Of a stretch of DNA of 64,000 nt, positions 16,482-26,247 are shown one piece after another. A program made the position numbers and the translations under genes. Under the pieces are notes generated by a model, which had not been told where the DNA came from, did no database searches, and saw nothing but the letters and a program-made list of their open reading frames with translations. Each line of letters starts with the position of its first letter. Position 1 is the stretch's first letter. This DNA comes from Rhodobacteraceae bacterium F11138 (lineage in GTDB: Bacteria > Pseudomonadota > Alphaproteobacteria > Rhodobacterales > Rhodobacteraceae), in NCBI GenBank assembly GCA_016521575.1, contig JAEKDP010000001.1, positions 353,894 to 417,893 of the forward strand. The letters are read 5' to 3'.

Positions 16482-19400
16482 TCCCCCCGAACGAGGCCAG
16501 CCAGCAACAGATGCGCGCCGCGCGGCCGGATGCTTCGACCTGGCTGGCGGCAAATGCCGGATCCGGCAAGACCCGCGTGCTGACCGACCGGGTGGCCCGG
16601 TTGCTGCTGGACGGCGTGCGCCCGGAACATATCCTGTGCCTGACCTACACCAAGGCGGCTGCCAGCGAGATGCAGAACCGGCTGTTTCGCCGTCTGGGCG
16701 ACTGGGCCATGCTGGACGACACAAGCCTGGCCACCGCCTTGCAGGAACTGGGGGCCGGGGCGGTATCCGAAGCCGGGCGGCTCAGCCATGCGCGCACCCT
16801 GTTCGCCCGCGCCATTGAAACGCCGGGCGGTCTGAAAATCCAGACCATCCATTCTTTCTGTGCCGCCTTGCTGCGCCGCTTTCCGCTTGAGGCCGGGGTC
16901 AGTCCGCAATTCACCGAGATGGAGGATCGCGCCGCCGAACTGTTGCAGGCCGAAATCGTCGAGGATTTTGCCGAAGGGCCGCATGCGGATGTCATCGACG
17001 CAGTATCGCATCATATCACCGACACCGGGTTTGAAACCCTGACCAAGGCGCTTGTTCAGAGGCGGGACCGGTTCGATCCGCATGCCGTCATTGATCTGCA
17101 CCAGGTCTTCAACCTGCCGGACGGTTTTGACGAGACGGAATTGAAACGCCGGGTCTTTCTGGGCAACGAGACAAAATTGCTGGCACGGCTTCGCGCAGCC
17201 TTGCAGACCGGGTCGGTCACGGATCAGAAGAACGCCGCCAAGCTGGCCAACATCAGCACCCCATCCCTGTCTGATCTGCCCTTGCTGGAAAGTGTTTTCC
17301 TGACCGGCGCCGGTGCCAAGGAACCTTTCACCGCCAAGCTGGGGAGCTTTCCGACCAAGGCTGTGCAGCGCGCATTTGACGACATGATGCCCCAGGTTGA
17401 TGACCTGATGCGGCGCGTGGAAGACGCGCGCGCCCTGCGGCTGACGTTGAACGCGTTGCACAAATCACGCGCGCTGCACGCGTTCGCTGCCGTGTTTCTG
17501 CCCGAATACGCCCAGCGCAAACAGGTGAGGGGCTGGCTGGATTTCGACGATCTGATCCTCAAGGCGCGCCAGTTGCTGAACGATCCGGCCGTGGCCAGTT
17601 GGGTGCTGTATCGTCTGGATGGCGGTATCGACCACATTCTGGTGGACGAAGCCCAGGACACCAGCCCGGTACAGTGGGATGTGGTCGAAAAACTGGCACA
17701 GGAATTCACCAGCGGGTTGGGCGCACGCGACAATTCGCAACGCACAATTTTTGTCGTGGGCGACAAGAAACAGTCGATCTATTCGTTTCAGGGCGCAGAT
17801 CCGGCGGCATTTGACCGGATGCAGGCCGAATTCGGTCGCAGATTGTCCAATTCCGGTGCGGGTTTGCAGGACTTGTCCCTGGAATTTTCATTTCGGTCCT
17901 CCGACGCAATCCTGCGCCTGGTGGATCTGGTCTTTGCCGGAAAATCCCATGCCGGGTTTCCGGAAACCGGACGGCACAGGGCGTTCAAATCCGATTTGCC
18001 GGGGCGGGTCGATCTGTGGCCGGTGGTGGAAAAGGTCGCGGATGAAGAAGACCGGGAATGGACCGATCCGGTCGACCGGCCCAGCCCGGAACACCACAAC
18101 GTGGTTCTGGCAAACCGGATCGCCACCGCCATCAGCACAATGATCGACAACGGCGAAACGATCCCGATCGATGGCGCGTCTGCCGGGCTTGTGGCGCGTC
18201 GGCAGGTCCGCGCGGGTGATTTCCTGATCCTGGTGCAGCGCCGGTCGGACCTGTTTGCCGAGATCATCCGCGCCTGCAAGGCCGCCGAACTGCCCATTGC
18301 CGGGGCCGACCGGCTGAAAGTGGGTGCTGAACTGGCGGTCAAGGATCTGGCGGCACTGTTGGGGTTTCTCGCCACACCCGAAGACAGTCTTGCCCTGGCC
18401 ACGGTGTTGAAATCCCCGCTGTTCGGATGGAGCGAACAGGATCTGTTCGATCTGGCCCATCGCCGCACCAGCCGCTTTCTGTGGCCGGCCCTGCGCGACC
18501 GCGCCCATGACTTTCCCGAAACCATGCGTGTGCTCAACGACCTGCGCAGCCAGACGGATTTCATGCGCCCCTATGATCTGATCGAGCGCATCCTGACGCG
18601 CCATGGCGGGCGGCGCAAACTGCTGAGCCGCCTTGGCCCCGAAGCCGAGGATGGCATCAACGCGCTGCTGTCGCAGGCGCTGGCCTATGAACGCAGCGAC
18701 ATCCCCAGCCTGACCGGGTTTCTGGTCTGGATGGAAACCGATGATCTGGAAATCAAACGCCAGATGGGAAGTGCCGGCAACATGATCCGGGTGATGACGG
18801 TGCATGGATCAAAGGGGCTGGAAGCCCCGATTGTGATCCTTCCCGATACCGGCCCGCGCAAAGCCGCCCAGCCCGGCGAGATCATGTTGCTTGACGGCAC
18901 ACCCGTATGGCGCATGAAAGCGGACCAGATGCCGGACGCCATGGTGACCGCGCGCGATGCCGCACGGCAGGACCAGATGAACGAACGCCTGCGTTTGCTT
19001 TATGTGGCACTGACACGGGCGGAAAAGTGGCTGATCGTCGCCGCGGCCGGAGACCTGAGCAAGGACGGGGAAAGCTGGTACCAGATGATCCAGGCAGGAT
19101 TGCAACGGGCCGATGCGACCGCGCAGGATTTCCCGGGCGGCCCCGGTTTGCGCCTGGAACACGGCGATTGGACCGCCCCGCCCTTGCAGACGTCCCGGAC
19201 CGTGATCCAGCCGTCGATCACCCTGCCGGACATCATGAACCGGGCGGCCCCGGAACCGAAAACCGCCCCGACAACCCTGAGCCCCTCGGTCGATCTGGGC
19301 GGGGCCAAGGCCCTGGCCGGGGATGCCGGACTGCCCGAGGACGCGGCCAAACTGTGGGGGACGCGGGTTCATCTGCTGCTGGAACACTTGCCCCTGCTGG

Positions 19401-19861
19401 ATCAATCCGAATGGCCCGCCGCCACGCGCGGCCTGCTGCCGGATATTGACGAAACCGAAAGCGCCCTGTTGCTGCAAGAGGCGCAGAATGTCCTGACCCG
19501 GCCCGAATTGGCCGAGCTGTTCAATGCTGAAACACTGGCCGAGGTTCCGATAACCGCCGAAATCCACGGCCTGCGCCTGCATGGTGTGATCGATCGGCTG
19601 ATCGTCGCGCCGAACCGTATCCAGGCCATCGATTTCAAATCCAACAGAACCATTCCCCAAACCGCGAACAGTTGTCCCGAAGGCATCTTGCGTCAAATGG
19701 GCGCCTATGCCGCGATGCTGGCGCGGATCTATCCGGGGCGCGACATTGAAACCGCGATTCTGTGGACACATGATGGAACGCTCATGCCGCTGCCACACGA
19801 TCTGGTGACAACAGCCCTGCAGCGCGCGCCATGCCTTGACGCCACCCCTGCGCGTTCATAG
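16478..19861 (+). CDS. addA: ATP-dependent helicase/nuclease subunit AddA
   Basis: AddA is the UvrD-family helicase plus nuclease subunit of AddAB. The 1127 residues contain Walker [15 protein letters not shown] (about residues 25-32), motif Ia [14 protein letters not shown], Walker [15 protein letters not shown], motif [17 protein letters not shown], and helicase motifs [13 protein letters not shown] and [12 protein letters not shown]-terminal nuclease motif, [21 protein letters not shown], completes it. The start at 16478 (ATGA with the addB stop) is preferred to an in-frame start at 16439 lying within addB. Confidence 0.96.
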   Translation: MIPPNEASQQQMRAARPDASTWLAANAGSGKTRVLTDRVARLLLDGVRPEHILCLTYTKAAASEMQNRLFRRLGDWAMLDDTSLATALQELGAGAVSEAGRLSHARTLFARAIETPGGLKIQTIHSFCAALLRRFPLEAGVSPQFTEMEDRAAELLQAEIVEDFAEGPHADVIDAVSHHITDTGFETLTKALVQRRDRFDPHAVIDLHQVFNLPDGFDETELKRRVFLGNETKLLARLRAALQTGSVTDQKNAAKLANISTPSLSDLPLLESVFLTGAGAKEPFTAKLGSFPTKAVQRAFDDMMPQVDDLMRRVEDARALRLTLNALHKSRALHAFAAVFLPEYAQRKQVRGWLDFDDLILKARQLLNDPAVASWVLYRLDGGIDHILVDEAQDTSPVQWDVVEKLAQEFTSGLGARDNSQRTIFVVGDKKQSIYSFQGADPAAFDRMQAEFGRRLSNSGAGLQDLSLEFSFRSSDAILRLVDLVFAGKSHAGFPETGRHRAFKSDLPGRVDLWPVVEKVADEEDREWTDPVDRPSPEHHNVVLANRIATAISTMIDNGETIPIDGASAGLVARRQVRAGDFLILVQRRSDLFAEIIRACKAAELPIAGADRLKVGAELAVKDLAALLGFLATPEDSLALATVLKSPLFGWSEQDLFDLAHRRTSRFLWPALRDRAHDFPETMRVLNDLRSQTDFMRPYDLIERILTRHGGRRKLLSRLGPEAEDGINALLSQALAYERSDIPSLTGFLVWMETDDLEIKRQMGSAGNMIRVMTVHGSKGLEAPIVILPDTGPRKAAQPGEIMLLDGTPVWRMKADQMPDAMVTARDAARQDQMNERLRLLYVALTRAEKWLIVAAAGDLSKDGESWYQMIQAGLQRADATAQDFPGGPGLRLEHGDWTAPPLQTSRTVIQPSITLPDIMNRAAPEPKTAPTTLSPSVDLGGAKALAGDAGLPEDAAKLWGTRVHLLLEHLPLLDQSEWPAATRGLLPDIDETESALLLQEAQNVLTRPELAELFNAETLAEVPITAEIHGLRLHGVIDRLIVAPNRIQAIDFKSNRTIPQTANSCPEGILRQMGAYAAMLARIYPGRDIETAILWTHDGTLMPLPHDLVTTALQRAPCLDATPARS

Positions 19862-19901
19862 GTTCGCTTTCCAACACAGACACTCATCCAGGAGCCAGAA
19901 T

Positions 19902-20222
19902 ATGTCCACCGTTGCCGTCACGGACGCCACCTTTGACGCCGAAGTCAAGAATTCCGAAGTCCCCGTCGTGGTCGATTTCTGGGCCGAATGGTGCGGTCCC
20001 TGCAAACAGATCGGCCCGGCTCTCGAAGAACTGGCCGCCGAATACGACGGGAAGGTCAAGATCGCCAAGGTCGATGTCGACAGCAACCCGAATTCGGCCG
20101 CTGCCATGGGCGTGCGTGGCATCCCGGCACTGTTCATTTTCAAGGATGGTCAGGTCGTTTCCAATATCGCGGGAGCCAAGCCCAAAGCGGCGCTGCAAAG
20201 CTGGATCGACGAATCGATCTGA
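19902..20222 (+). CDS. trxA: Thioredoxin
   Basis: The 106-residue thioredoxin has the active site WCGPC (Cys31, Cys34), the cis-Pro segment [11 protein letters not shown], and the N-terminus [15 protein letters not shown]. It reduces cytoplasmic disulfides, for example in ribonucleotide reductase. The ATG at 19902 is preceded by CAGGAG. It lies 40 bases after addA, and a strong terminator follows 24 bases after its stop, so it may end the tsaE-addA operon or be transcribed alone. Confidence 0.97.
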   Translation: MSTVAVTDATFDAEVKNSEVPVVVDFWAEWCGPCKQIGPALEELAAEYDGKVKIAKVDVDSNPNSAAAMGVRGIPALFIFKDGQVVSNIAGAKPKAALQSWIDESI

Positions 20223-20245
20223 AACCCGGACAGATGATTATCGAC

Positions 20246-20271
20246 AGGGCGTCCCGGCGGGGCGCCCTTTT
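20246..20271 (+). terminator. Rho-independent terminator after trxA
   Basis: AGGGCG pairs with CGCCCT, with additional inner pairing of the CCC and GGG tracts, and is followed by TTTTC. It separates trxA from hslV. Confidence 0.75.
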
Positions 20272-20344
20272 CACATCCGGGGGTCGTGCCCTTGTGCCGC
20301 GTGCCGCGTGACTCCATATAGGCAGCCAACGATAGGAGACACCC

Positions 20345-20902
20345 ATGAGCAACGAGTCATTCCCGGGCTGGCACGGCACCACCATAATCGGCGTCAAGAA
20401 AGGCGACGAGGTCGTGATCGCAGGTGACGGGCAGGTCTCTCTGGGGCAGACCGTCATCAAGGGCAGCGCGCGCAAGGTCCGCCGCCTGTCGCCGGGCGGT
20501 TTCGAGGTGGTGGCCGGGTTTGCGGGATCGACCGCCGATGCCTTTACCCTGCTTGAACGTCTCGAAGCCAAACTGGAAGCGACCCCCGGCCAGCTGGCGC
20601 GCGCCAGTGTCGAACTGGCCAAGGACTGGCGCACCGACAAATACCTGCAAAAACTCGAAGCCATGCTGATCGTGTCCGACGGCACGGATATTCTGGTCAT
20701 CACCGGCGCAGGCGACGTGCTGGAGCCGGAACATGACGTGGCCGCGATCGGATCGGGTGGCAATTTCGCCCTGGCCGCCGCACGCGGGCTGATGGAGGCC
20801 GAGCTTTCCGCCGAACAGATCGCCCGCAAGGCCATGGCCATCGCCGCCGACATCTGCGTTTACACCAACGGCAAGCTGACCGTGGAGAAGATTTCCAAAT
20901 GA
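20345..20902 (+). CDS. hslV: ATP-dependent protease subunit HslV
   Basis: HslV is the threonine peptidase of the HslUV (ClpQY) protease. The 185-residue precursor has an 11-residue propeptide ([11 protein letters not shown]) that is removed to expose Thr12 of TTIIGVKKG as nucleophile. Other family segments are [33 protein letters not shown] and [13 protein letters not shown]. It overlaps hslU by four bases (ATGA), ensuring coupled synthesis of both subunits. Confidence 0.97.
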   Translation: MSNESFPGWHGTTIIGVKKGDEVVIAGDGQVSLGQTVIKGSARKVRRLSPGGFEVVAGFAGSTADAFTLLERLEAKLEATPGQLARASVELAKDWRTDKYLQKLEAMLIVSDGTDILVITGAGDVLEPEHDVAAIGSGGNFALAAARGLMEAELSAEQIARKAMAIAADICVYTNGKLTVEKISK

Positions 20903-22206
20903 CCGACCTCACCCCCCGCGAAATCGTCAGCGAACTGGACCGGTTCATCATCGGGCAAAAGGACGCCAAACGCGCGGTTGCCGTCGCTTTGCGCAACCGC
21001 TGGCGGCGCAAACATCTATCAGATGACCTGCGCGACGAAGTCTATCCCAAGAACATCCTGATGATCGGCCCCACCGGCGTCGGCAAGACCGAGATCAGCC
21101 GCCGCCTTGCCAAACTGGCGCGCGCGCCCTTCATCAAGGTCGAAGCCACCAAATTCACCGAAGTCGGCTATGTGGGCCGCGACGTCGAACAGATCGTGCG
21201 CGATCTGGTGGACAGCGCCATCGCCCAGACCCGCGAATTCATGCGCGAAGAGGTCAAGGCCAATGCACACAAGGCCGCCGAAGAACGGGTGATCAGCGCC
21301 ATCGCCGGCGAAGATGCCCGGGACGGCACACGCGAAATGTTCCGCAAGAAACTGAAGAACGGTGAACTGGACAACACCGTGATCGAACTGGAACTGGCAG
21401 ATACATCCAACCCCATGTCCACGTTTGAGATTCCCGGGCAACCGGGGTCCAATATGGGCATGATGAACCTGGGTGACATTTTCGGCAAAGCCTTTGGCGG
21501 GCGCACCGTGCGGCGCAAGATGACCGTCGCCGAAAGCTATGAGATCCTGATCGGTGAAGAAGCGGACAAGCTGCTGGACGATGAAACCGTGAACCGCGCC
21601 GCGCTGGAGTCCGTCGAACAGAACGGCATCGTGTTTCTGGACGAGATAGACAAGGTCTGTGCCCGCAAGGACGCGCGCGGTGGCGATGTCAGCCGCGAAG
21701 GCGTGCAACGCGATCTGTTGCCCCTGATCGAAGGCACCACGGTCAGCACCAAGCATGGCCCGGTCAAGACCGACCATATCCTGTTCATCGCGTCCGGCGC
21801 ATTCCACATCGCCAAGCCCAGCGATTTGCTGCCCGAACTGCAGGGACGCCTGCCAATCCGGGTGGAACTGCGGGCCCTGACCGAAGACGATTTCGTCCGC
21901 ATCCTGACCGAAACCGACAATGCCCTGACCTTGCAATACACAGCCCTCATGGGCACCGAACAGGTCGAGGTCGCGTTCACCGACGATGGCATCGCCGCCC
22001 TGGCCAGGATCGCGGCCGAGGTGAACACATCGGTTGAAAACATCGGCGCGCGGCGGCTGTATACGGTAATGGAACGGGTATTCGAGGACCTGTCATTCGC
22101 CGCGCCGGACCGGGCGGGCGACAAGATTACAGTAGATGCCGGGTTTGTCGACGCAAACCTGGGCGAGCTGACCCGCTCGACCGATCTGAGCCAGTACGTC
22201 CTGTAA
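20899..22206 (+). CDS. hslU: HslUV ATPase subunit HslU
   Basis: HslU unfolds substrates and feeds them into HslV. The 435-residue AAA+ ATPase has Walker [15 protein letters not shown] (about residue 55), the family segment [18 protein letters not shown], an I-domain around residues 110-240, and Walker [22 protein letters not shown] lies in the C-domain, and the C-terminal tail LSQYVL docks into HslV. No clear terminator was seen after it. Confidence 0.97.
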   Translation: MTDLTPREIVSELDRFIIGQKDAKRAVAVALRNRWRRKHLSDDLRDEVYPKNILMIGPTGVGKTEISRRLAKLARAPFIKVEATKFTEVGYVGRDVEQIVRDLVDSAIAQTREFMREEVKANAHKAAEERVISAIAGEDARDGTREMFRKKLKNGELDNTVIELELADTSNPMSTFEIPGQPGSNMGMMNLGDIFGKAFGGRTVRRKMTVAESYEILIGEEADKLLDDETVNRAALESVEQNGIVFLDEIDKVCARKDARGGDVSREGVQRDLLPLIEGTTVSTKHGPVKTDHILFIASGAFHIAKPSDLLPELQGRLPIRVELRALTEDDFVRILTETDNALTLQYTALMGTEQVEVAFTDDGIAALARIAAEVNTSVENIGARRLYTVMERVFEDLSFAAPDRAGDKITVDAGFVDANLGELTRSTDLSQYVL

Positions 22207-22389
22207 CAAAAACCGCCGCGCACCTCGTGGATGGGCACACAGCGGTGCCGGGGCATCCCTTGGGACGAAATACTGCGCCCGCATTGGCGGCGGTGTATAA
22301 AAGGTGCCTGCGTCTATCGAAGCAGATTGACGTCAAGCCACCACGCGCCAATGTGCTGGAAACCTCGATCCGGTCGAACCCATTCCGGG

Positions 22390-22623
22390 CTAGCCGCCGT
22401 TCTTCCTGTCTTCGGCAAGAGTGTGAGCGACCAGCGCATTGGCGTGCCCGTGGCCCAAGCCATATTCTTCCTTAAGCCATGCAACACGTGCCATATGCCT
22501 TTCCCCGGACCTTTCCCGAATGAGAGATTTCCATTCAGAGATCGGACGACCGTATTTCTTTTCAATAGCCGGAAAATACGATGCCGGACCTTTGACCGGC
22601 TTCTGTGAGTCGGATGTAGACAT
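22390..22623 (-). CDS. DUF4287 domain protein
   Basis: This 77-residue protein contains the DUF4287 pattern: IEKKYGRPISEWKSLI, then HMARVAWLKEEYGLGHGHANALVAH. The biochemical role is unknown. It is the last gene of a leftward trio with the SRPBCC gene (12 bases upstream) and the ArsR-type regulator. DUF4287 proteins often neighbour AHSA1/SRPBCC and VOC genes, which fits here. Confidence 0.82.
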   Translation of the reverse strand: MSTSDSQKPVKGPASYFPAIEKKYGRPISEWKSLIRERSGERHMARVAWLKEEYGLGHGHANALVAHTLAEDRKNGG

Positions 22624-22635
22624 CAGCCAGTCCTT

Positions 22636-23109
22636 TCAACGTTTGGCAAGCGATTGTGCATATTCTTCCAACTGCGTCGCAACGGTGCCCCAGCCATCGA
22701 AAAAACCCATGTCTTCGTGGGTTTGCCGTGCCTGCGGCGAACGATGCCGGGCGATTGCCGTATAAATCGTGCCGCCGTTGCCATCGTCTTTGAACTCGAC
22801 GATGGCGGTCATGAACGGGTCGGGTGCCGGTGCCCAGCCTTCGCTGTAGCCGTCGGTGAATACAAGGCGTTCGCCATCCACGACTTCTAGCCAGACCCCC
22901 TTGTTTTCGATTTGTTTGCCATCGATGTTCATTGTCGTGTTGAATTTGCCCCCCACCCGCAGATCAATCTCGCAGGTGTCAAGACTGTGGGGTTTGGGCA
23001 TGAAGAAATTCATGATGTGCTCTGGCGCGGTCCAGCACTGCCAAATCAGCGCTCGGGGCGCGTTGAGTGTGCGGGTAAAGCTGAGATCGGTTTCGGGGTT
23101 CAGGTTCAT
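22636..23109 (-). CDS. SRPBCC/AHSA1-type START-fold protein
   Basis: The 157-residue protein has the AHSA1 family pattern: TRTLNAPRALIWQCWTAPEHIMNFFMPKPH at the start, DLRVGGKFNTTM, and GTVATQLEEYAQSL at the end. These helix-grip folds bind small hydrophobic ligands; the substrate is unknown. The start codon overlaps the stop of the ArsR-type gene by four bases, a common pairing in which the repressor controls the SRPBCC gene. Confidence 0.86.
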   Translation of the reverse strand: MNLNPETDLSFTRTLNAPRALIWQCWTAPEHIMNFFMPKPHSLDTCEIDLRVGGKFNTTMNIDGKQIENKGVWLEVVDGERLVFTDGYSEGWAPAPDPFMTAIVEFKDDGNGGTIYTAIARHRSPQARQTHEDMGFFDGWGTVATQLEEYAQSLAKR

Positions 23110-23447
23110 GTTTCGCGTTCCTTCATCAGATTGGTGATGTAGTCATCAAAGCGGTCAAGCCGTCCCTCCCAGATCGCGCTTTGTTCGCTCAACCAGTCTC
23201 TGGCGGGTGTGAAAGCATCCGGTGCAAGCGTGCAGATGCGTGTTCTGCCCCGCTTGACCGATGAAACCAGCCCTGCGTCTTCCAGTTTTTTCAGATGCCC
23301 CATGAAGGATGGAAGCGCCATGTCATGCGGCGCAGCCAACTCGCTGACGCTTGCCTCGCCACGGGCAAGGCGTTGCAGGATCATCCGACGCGTCGGATCA
23401 CCGAGCGCAGAGAAACATTGATCGAGGGTCGAATCAAACTTAGCCAT
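23106..23447 (-). CDS. ArsR/SmtB-type winged-helix repressor
   Basis: This 113-residue winged helix-turn-helix protein starts MAKFDSTLDQCFSALGDPTRRMILQRL. It continues with recognition region SVSELAAPHDMALPSFMGHLKKLEDAGLVSS and the wing VKRGRTRICTL. No metal-binding Cys pair of the ArsR/SmtB type is seen in the recognition helix, so it is more like the non-metal SdpR/YczG subgroup. It heads the leftward trio, and an inverted repeat overlapping its own promoter lies five bases before the start, implying autorepression. Confidence 0.88.
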   Translation of the reverse strand: MAKFDSTLDQCFSALGDPTRRMILQRLARGEASVSELAAPHDMALPSFMGHLKKLEDAGLVSSVKRGRTRICTLAPDAFTPARDWLSEQSAIWEGRLDRFDDYITNLMKERET

Positions 23448-23451
23448 ACTC

Positions 23452-23492
23452 CTAAGTAATATTCAGCCACCCACGCTGTCAATAATACTTAG
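23452..23492 (-). promoter_or_regulatory. Promoter and operator of the ArsR-type operon
   Basis: An inverted repeat, CTAAGTAATATT at 23452-23463 and AATAATACTTAG at 23481-23492, flanks a 17-base spacer. On the minus strand it contains a -35 TTGACA (23482-23477) and a -10-like TATTAC about 15 bases on. The operator arms thus overlap the promoter of the regulator gene, the arrangement expected for autorepression. Confidence 0.65.
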
Positions 23493-23575
23493 TCATCGCC
23501 CTTACTTTTTTGGTCCTTCAAAGCACTGAACACGATCGCGTTGCCGAACGGATCGATGAACAGTACAGACCAAGG
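23489..23575 (-). pseudogene. C-terminal remnant of a VOC/glyoxalase-family gene
   Basis: Upstream of the ArsR-type gene on the same strand, 28 codons after a TGA read PWSVLFIDPFGNAIVFSALK and a short tail to TAA at 23489. The motif FIDPFGNAIVFS is typical of the last strand of VOC (glyoxalase/bleomycin-resistance) proteins. The N-terminal three quarters are missing: upstream sequence is interrupted by a stop and then replaced by the MFS gene on the other strand. This looks like the scar of a deletion or insertion. Confidence 0.6.
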
Positions 23576-23629
23576 TCATGGTGCCAGAATTTGCTTGCCA
23601 AAACGCATTGGGCAGGCAAAGCCGGTTTC

Positions 23630-24847
23630 ATGAACCTGTTCACCTTTATGTCACGCAATGCACCCTGGCTGGCGGCCGGCGGATTGCTGACGTTTCTGTC
23701 CAGCTTCGGTCAGACCTTTTTCATATCCGTCTTCGCAGGCGAAATCCGCGCTGAATTCGGGCTGACCCACGGTGCATGGGGCGGTCTGTATTCGTTGGGA
23801 ACGGCGCTGTCTGCGGTCGTGATGATCTGGGCCGGATCGCTGACCGACATATTCCGGGTTCGGACCCTGGGTCCGGTTGTTTTGATCGGCCTGGCGCTGG
23901 CCTGTATCGCCATGGCGCTGAACCCGGCGGTCTGGGCCTTGCCGGTCGTGATCTTTGCGCTGCGTCTGTTCGGCCAAGGCATGAGCAGCCACACCGCCGT
24001 GGTTGCCATGACACGCTGGTTCGTGGCCACCCGTGGCAGGGCGCTGTCGATCGCGACACTGGGGTTTGCCCTGGGAGAAGCCTGTCTTCCGATCGCTTTC
24101 GTGGCGGCGATGATCGTGATCGACTGGCACGAGTTGTGGGTGCTGGCCGGTGTGTTCTGTTTGGCCGGAGTGCCCGTTCTGATGCTTCTGCTGCGCCACG
24201 AACGCACACCCCAAAGTATGGCCCAGGAACATTCCAGCACCGGGATGCAGGGCCGCCACTGGACCCGGCGCGATACATTGTTCCATCCGCTGTTCTGGTT
24301 CATGGTACCCGCGGTTCTGGGGCCCTCCGCCTTCAACACCGCCTTCTTTTTCCATCAGGTCCATTTCGCCCAGATCAAGGGGTGGACGCATGTGGAACTT
24401 GTCGCGATGTTTCCGCTTTATACCGGGTTGTCGATCGCGGCCATGATCGGATCGGGATGGGCCCTGGACCGGTTGGGAACGGCCAGATTGATGCCCTGGT
24501 ATCAACTGCCGCTGGTCGCTAGCTTTCTGATCTTTTCCATGGCCGTCGAACCGGCCGCCGCACTGGCGGGTTTCTTTTTTCTGGCGATGACGACCGGTGC
24601 CAATTCGACACTGCCAAACGCGTTCTGGGCTGAATTCTACGGCACTGCCCATATCGGTGCGATCAAGGCAATGGCTGCGGCGGTCATGGTTCTGGGATCG
24701 GCCATCGGGCCAGGAATAACCGGGTTCTTGATCGATATGGGTCTGGGGCTGGAAAAACAATTCATTGGAATTGCAGTGTATTTCCTGATTTCCACGGGTT
24801 TCATGCGGATCGGCATCGGGCGCGCTCGCCTGGATCTTGCGCCTTAA
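23630..24847 (+). CDS. Major facilitator superfamily transporter
   Basis: The 405-residue protein is hydrophobic throughout, with about twelve predicted membrane segments. It has the MFS motif-A-like loop GSLTDIFRVRTLGPVV between helices 2 and 3, a long central loop around residues 195-225 (LRHERTPQSMAQEHS), and RLFGQGMSSHTAVVAMTRWFVATRGRALSIA in helices 4-5. This resembles monocarboxylate/oxalate-formate type MFS members, but the substrate is unknown. The ATG at 23630 gives the natural N-terminus MNLFTFMSRNAPWLA; the upstream in-frame extension overlaps the VOC remnant. It meets Smr tail to tail. Confidence 0.88.
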   Translation: MNLFTFMSRNAPWLAAGGLLTFLSSFGQTFFISVFAGEIRAEFGLTHGAWGGLYSLGTALSAVVMIWAGSLTDIFRVRTLGPVVLIGLALACIAMALNPAVWALPVVIFALRLFGQGMSSHTAVVAMTRWFVATRGRALSIATLGFALGEACLPIAFVAAMIVIDWHELWVLAGVFCLAGVPVLMLLLRHERTPQSMAQEHSSTGMQGRHWTRRDTLFHPLFWFMVPAVLGPSAFNTAFFFHQVHFAQIKGWTHVELVAMFPLYTGLSIAAMIGSGWALDRLGTARLMPWYQLPLVASFLIFSMAVEPAAALAGFFFLAMTTGANSTLPNAFWAEFYGTAHIGAIKAMAAAVMVLGSAIGPGITGFLIDMGLGLEKQFIGIAVYFLISTGFMRIGIGRARLDLAP

Positions 24848-25383
24848 CGGGTGCGGCGCAGATAGACGTAGAACGCCCCTTCACCGCCATGGCTGACGTG
24901 GGCTTGTTGCACTTGCAGGACAGACTGGGCAAGGGGCGGCATCGCCAACCACATAGGCACATTGCGCCGCAATATTCCGCGCTGTGCCGGGGCGGGCCAT
25001 GCTTGGGCTTCGCGGTTCCCTTTGCCCGTGATCACCAGAACCAACCGCCGTCCCTTGGCATGTGATGACAGGATGAACCGGGACAGTGCCGGGTGGGCGC
25101 GTTCCATCGTCATGCCGTGCAAATCAATCCGCGCTTCAGGTGCCAGCTTGCCGCGCTTCAGCCGGCCAAACGCCTTGCGATCCATCTGAAGCGCAGGCGA
25201 CGCGGCCGGGGCTGATACACTGGGCTGGCGCGCGGGCGACCCGAACGCGCGCGGCGGGGATGGCTGCCGGGCCGGTTCCGGCTTGGGGGGCGCGGGGTGG
25301 CTGCCGGGATGCAGTCGATCCGCCTTTTCCACCACCCGGTGCCACAGGTCGATTTCTTCGGGAGTAAGCCGTCGACGCGACAT
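24844..25383 (-). CDS. Smr domain protein
   Basis: This 179-residue protein has a Pro/Ala-rich N-terminal half (about residues 25-65) and a C-terminal Smr domain. The Smr signature is the DLHGMTMERAHPAL motif, then LVLVITGKGN and HGGEGAFYVYLRR. Smr domains are nucleases or nucleic-acid-binding modules related to the MutS2 C-terminus. The start codon overlaps the stop of the 34-codon ORF upstream (TGATG), and the stop overlaps the MFS stop by four bases in convergent orientation. Confidence 0.9.
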   Translation of the reverse strand: MSRRRLTPEEIDLWHRVVEKADRLHPGSHPAPPKPEPARQPSPPRAFGSPARQPSVSAPAASPALQMDRKAFGRLKRGKLAPEARIDLHGMTMERAHPALSRFILSSHAKGRRLVLVITGKGNREAQAWPAPAQRGILRRNVPMWLAMPPLAQSVLQVQQAHVSHGGEGAFYVYLRRTR

Positions 25384-25487
25384 CAGATGCCGCCCGGGCC
25401 AAACGCGCGGGCATCACTGACCGACGCCAGAATTCCGTCATGGAATTGGCGCACCGGCGAGACCAGGACCCGCGCCGCGAGGCTCAT
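25383..25487 (-). CDS. 34-residue small ORF coupled to Tim44-like and Smr genes
   Basis: ATG at 25487 overlaps the stop of the Tim44-like gene (ATGA), and its TGA overlaps the ATG of the Smr gene (TGATG). The peptide starts MSLAARVLVSPVRQF and ends with a Gly-rich FGPGGI. In related Rhodobacteraceae, as I remember, the membrane-bound lytic transglycosylase gene mltA lies exactly here. This ORF may therefore be a deletion joint of mltA, or a true small gene maintaining translational coupling. No family is recognised. Confidence 0.4.
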   Translation of the reverse strand: MSLAARVLVSPVRQFHDGILASVSDARAFGPGGI

Positions 25488-26140
25488 CCGTCCGTGGCGA
25501 CAAGCAACCAGTTGGGGTCGTCTTCGCCCATGCTGCGCGCGAATGTCCATGTATCCTTTTGCCGTTTGACCTGCGACGGGCTGCCTTCGACGATCTCGCC
25601 GTCCTTGTCCCGCACAACCGATGTCAATTCGCCGACAAACCGCATGGTGATTTCGGCCCGGTTGGTGTCCTTGTCAAAACTGACACCTTGCAGCGTCGTT
25701 TCGCGCACGCCGATGAACTCGGCCTCGATCTGAAGTCCCTGATCTTCGCGTGCGGCGACGACATCGACAAAAGTTTCAAACACATCTTCCGCCAGGAAGG
25801 GCTGGATTTCGTCCAGGTTGCCGCGCTCGAACCCCATGACGATCATCTCATAGGCGCCGCGTGCACCCTGCACGAACTGGCTGACGGAAAACGACGGTTC
25901 GACCCGTTTCATCGCCGCCAGCTCCTGCGCCTGCGGGCTGTCTTCGGGCACATGGTCGGTGATATCGCGGTCGGGACCGCCTTCGATCACTTCAAAACCT
26001 TGCCGTGCGTTCTTTTCCGGCTGTTCCGGCACCCGAGGTTTTTCAAACCCGTCGCGCGTGCCCAAAACGTTTTTCAGGCGCAGGATCAGGAAGATGGCGA
26101 TACCTGCCAGCACCAAAAGTTGGATAATGGGCGAATTCAT
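25484..26140 (-). CDS. Tim44/TimA-like membrane-associated protein
   Basis: The 218-residue protein has one N-terminal transmembrane helix (IIQLLVLAGIAIFLILRL), a charged linker, and a C-terminal Tim44 domain (about residues 85-215). The domain reads FVQGARGAYEMIVMGFERGNLD, then EAEFIGVRETTLQGV and DTWTFARSMGEDDPNWLLVATDG. Bacterial Tim44-like proteins are inner-membrane-anchored and are proposed relatives of the mitochondrial import subunit. The ATG at 26140 has AGAGG nine bases upstream, better than the in-frame start at 26248. It diverges from fxsA. Confidence 0.9.
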   Translation of the reverse strand: MNSPIIQLLVLAGIAIFLILRLKNVLGTRDGFEKPRVPEQPEKNARQGFEVIEGGPDRDITDHVPEDSPQAQELAAMKRVEPSFSVSQFVQGARGAYEMIVMGFERGNLDEIQPFLAEDVFETFVDVVAAREDQGLQIEAEFIGVRETTLQGVSFDKDTNRAEITMRFVGELTSVVRDKDGEIVEGSPSQVKRQKDTWTFARSMGEDDPNWLLVATDG

Positions 26141-26247
26141 TTGGACCTCTTGACTGCGATGGGCTTTGTAAGCTGTGCCTATGGCCCTTATGTAGGTGCC
26201 GGGTGGGGCCAAGTCTACCGTTCCACGCAGCAGAAAGGAAAGACGCA

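Noticed and set aside
22207-22389. Gap after hslU checked for a tRNA or small gene
   Set aside because: A GGTCGAACCC-like string near 22373 recalls a T-loop, but no acceptor or anticodon stem can be formed around it.
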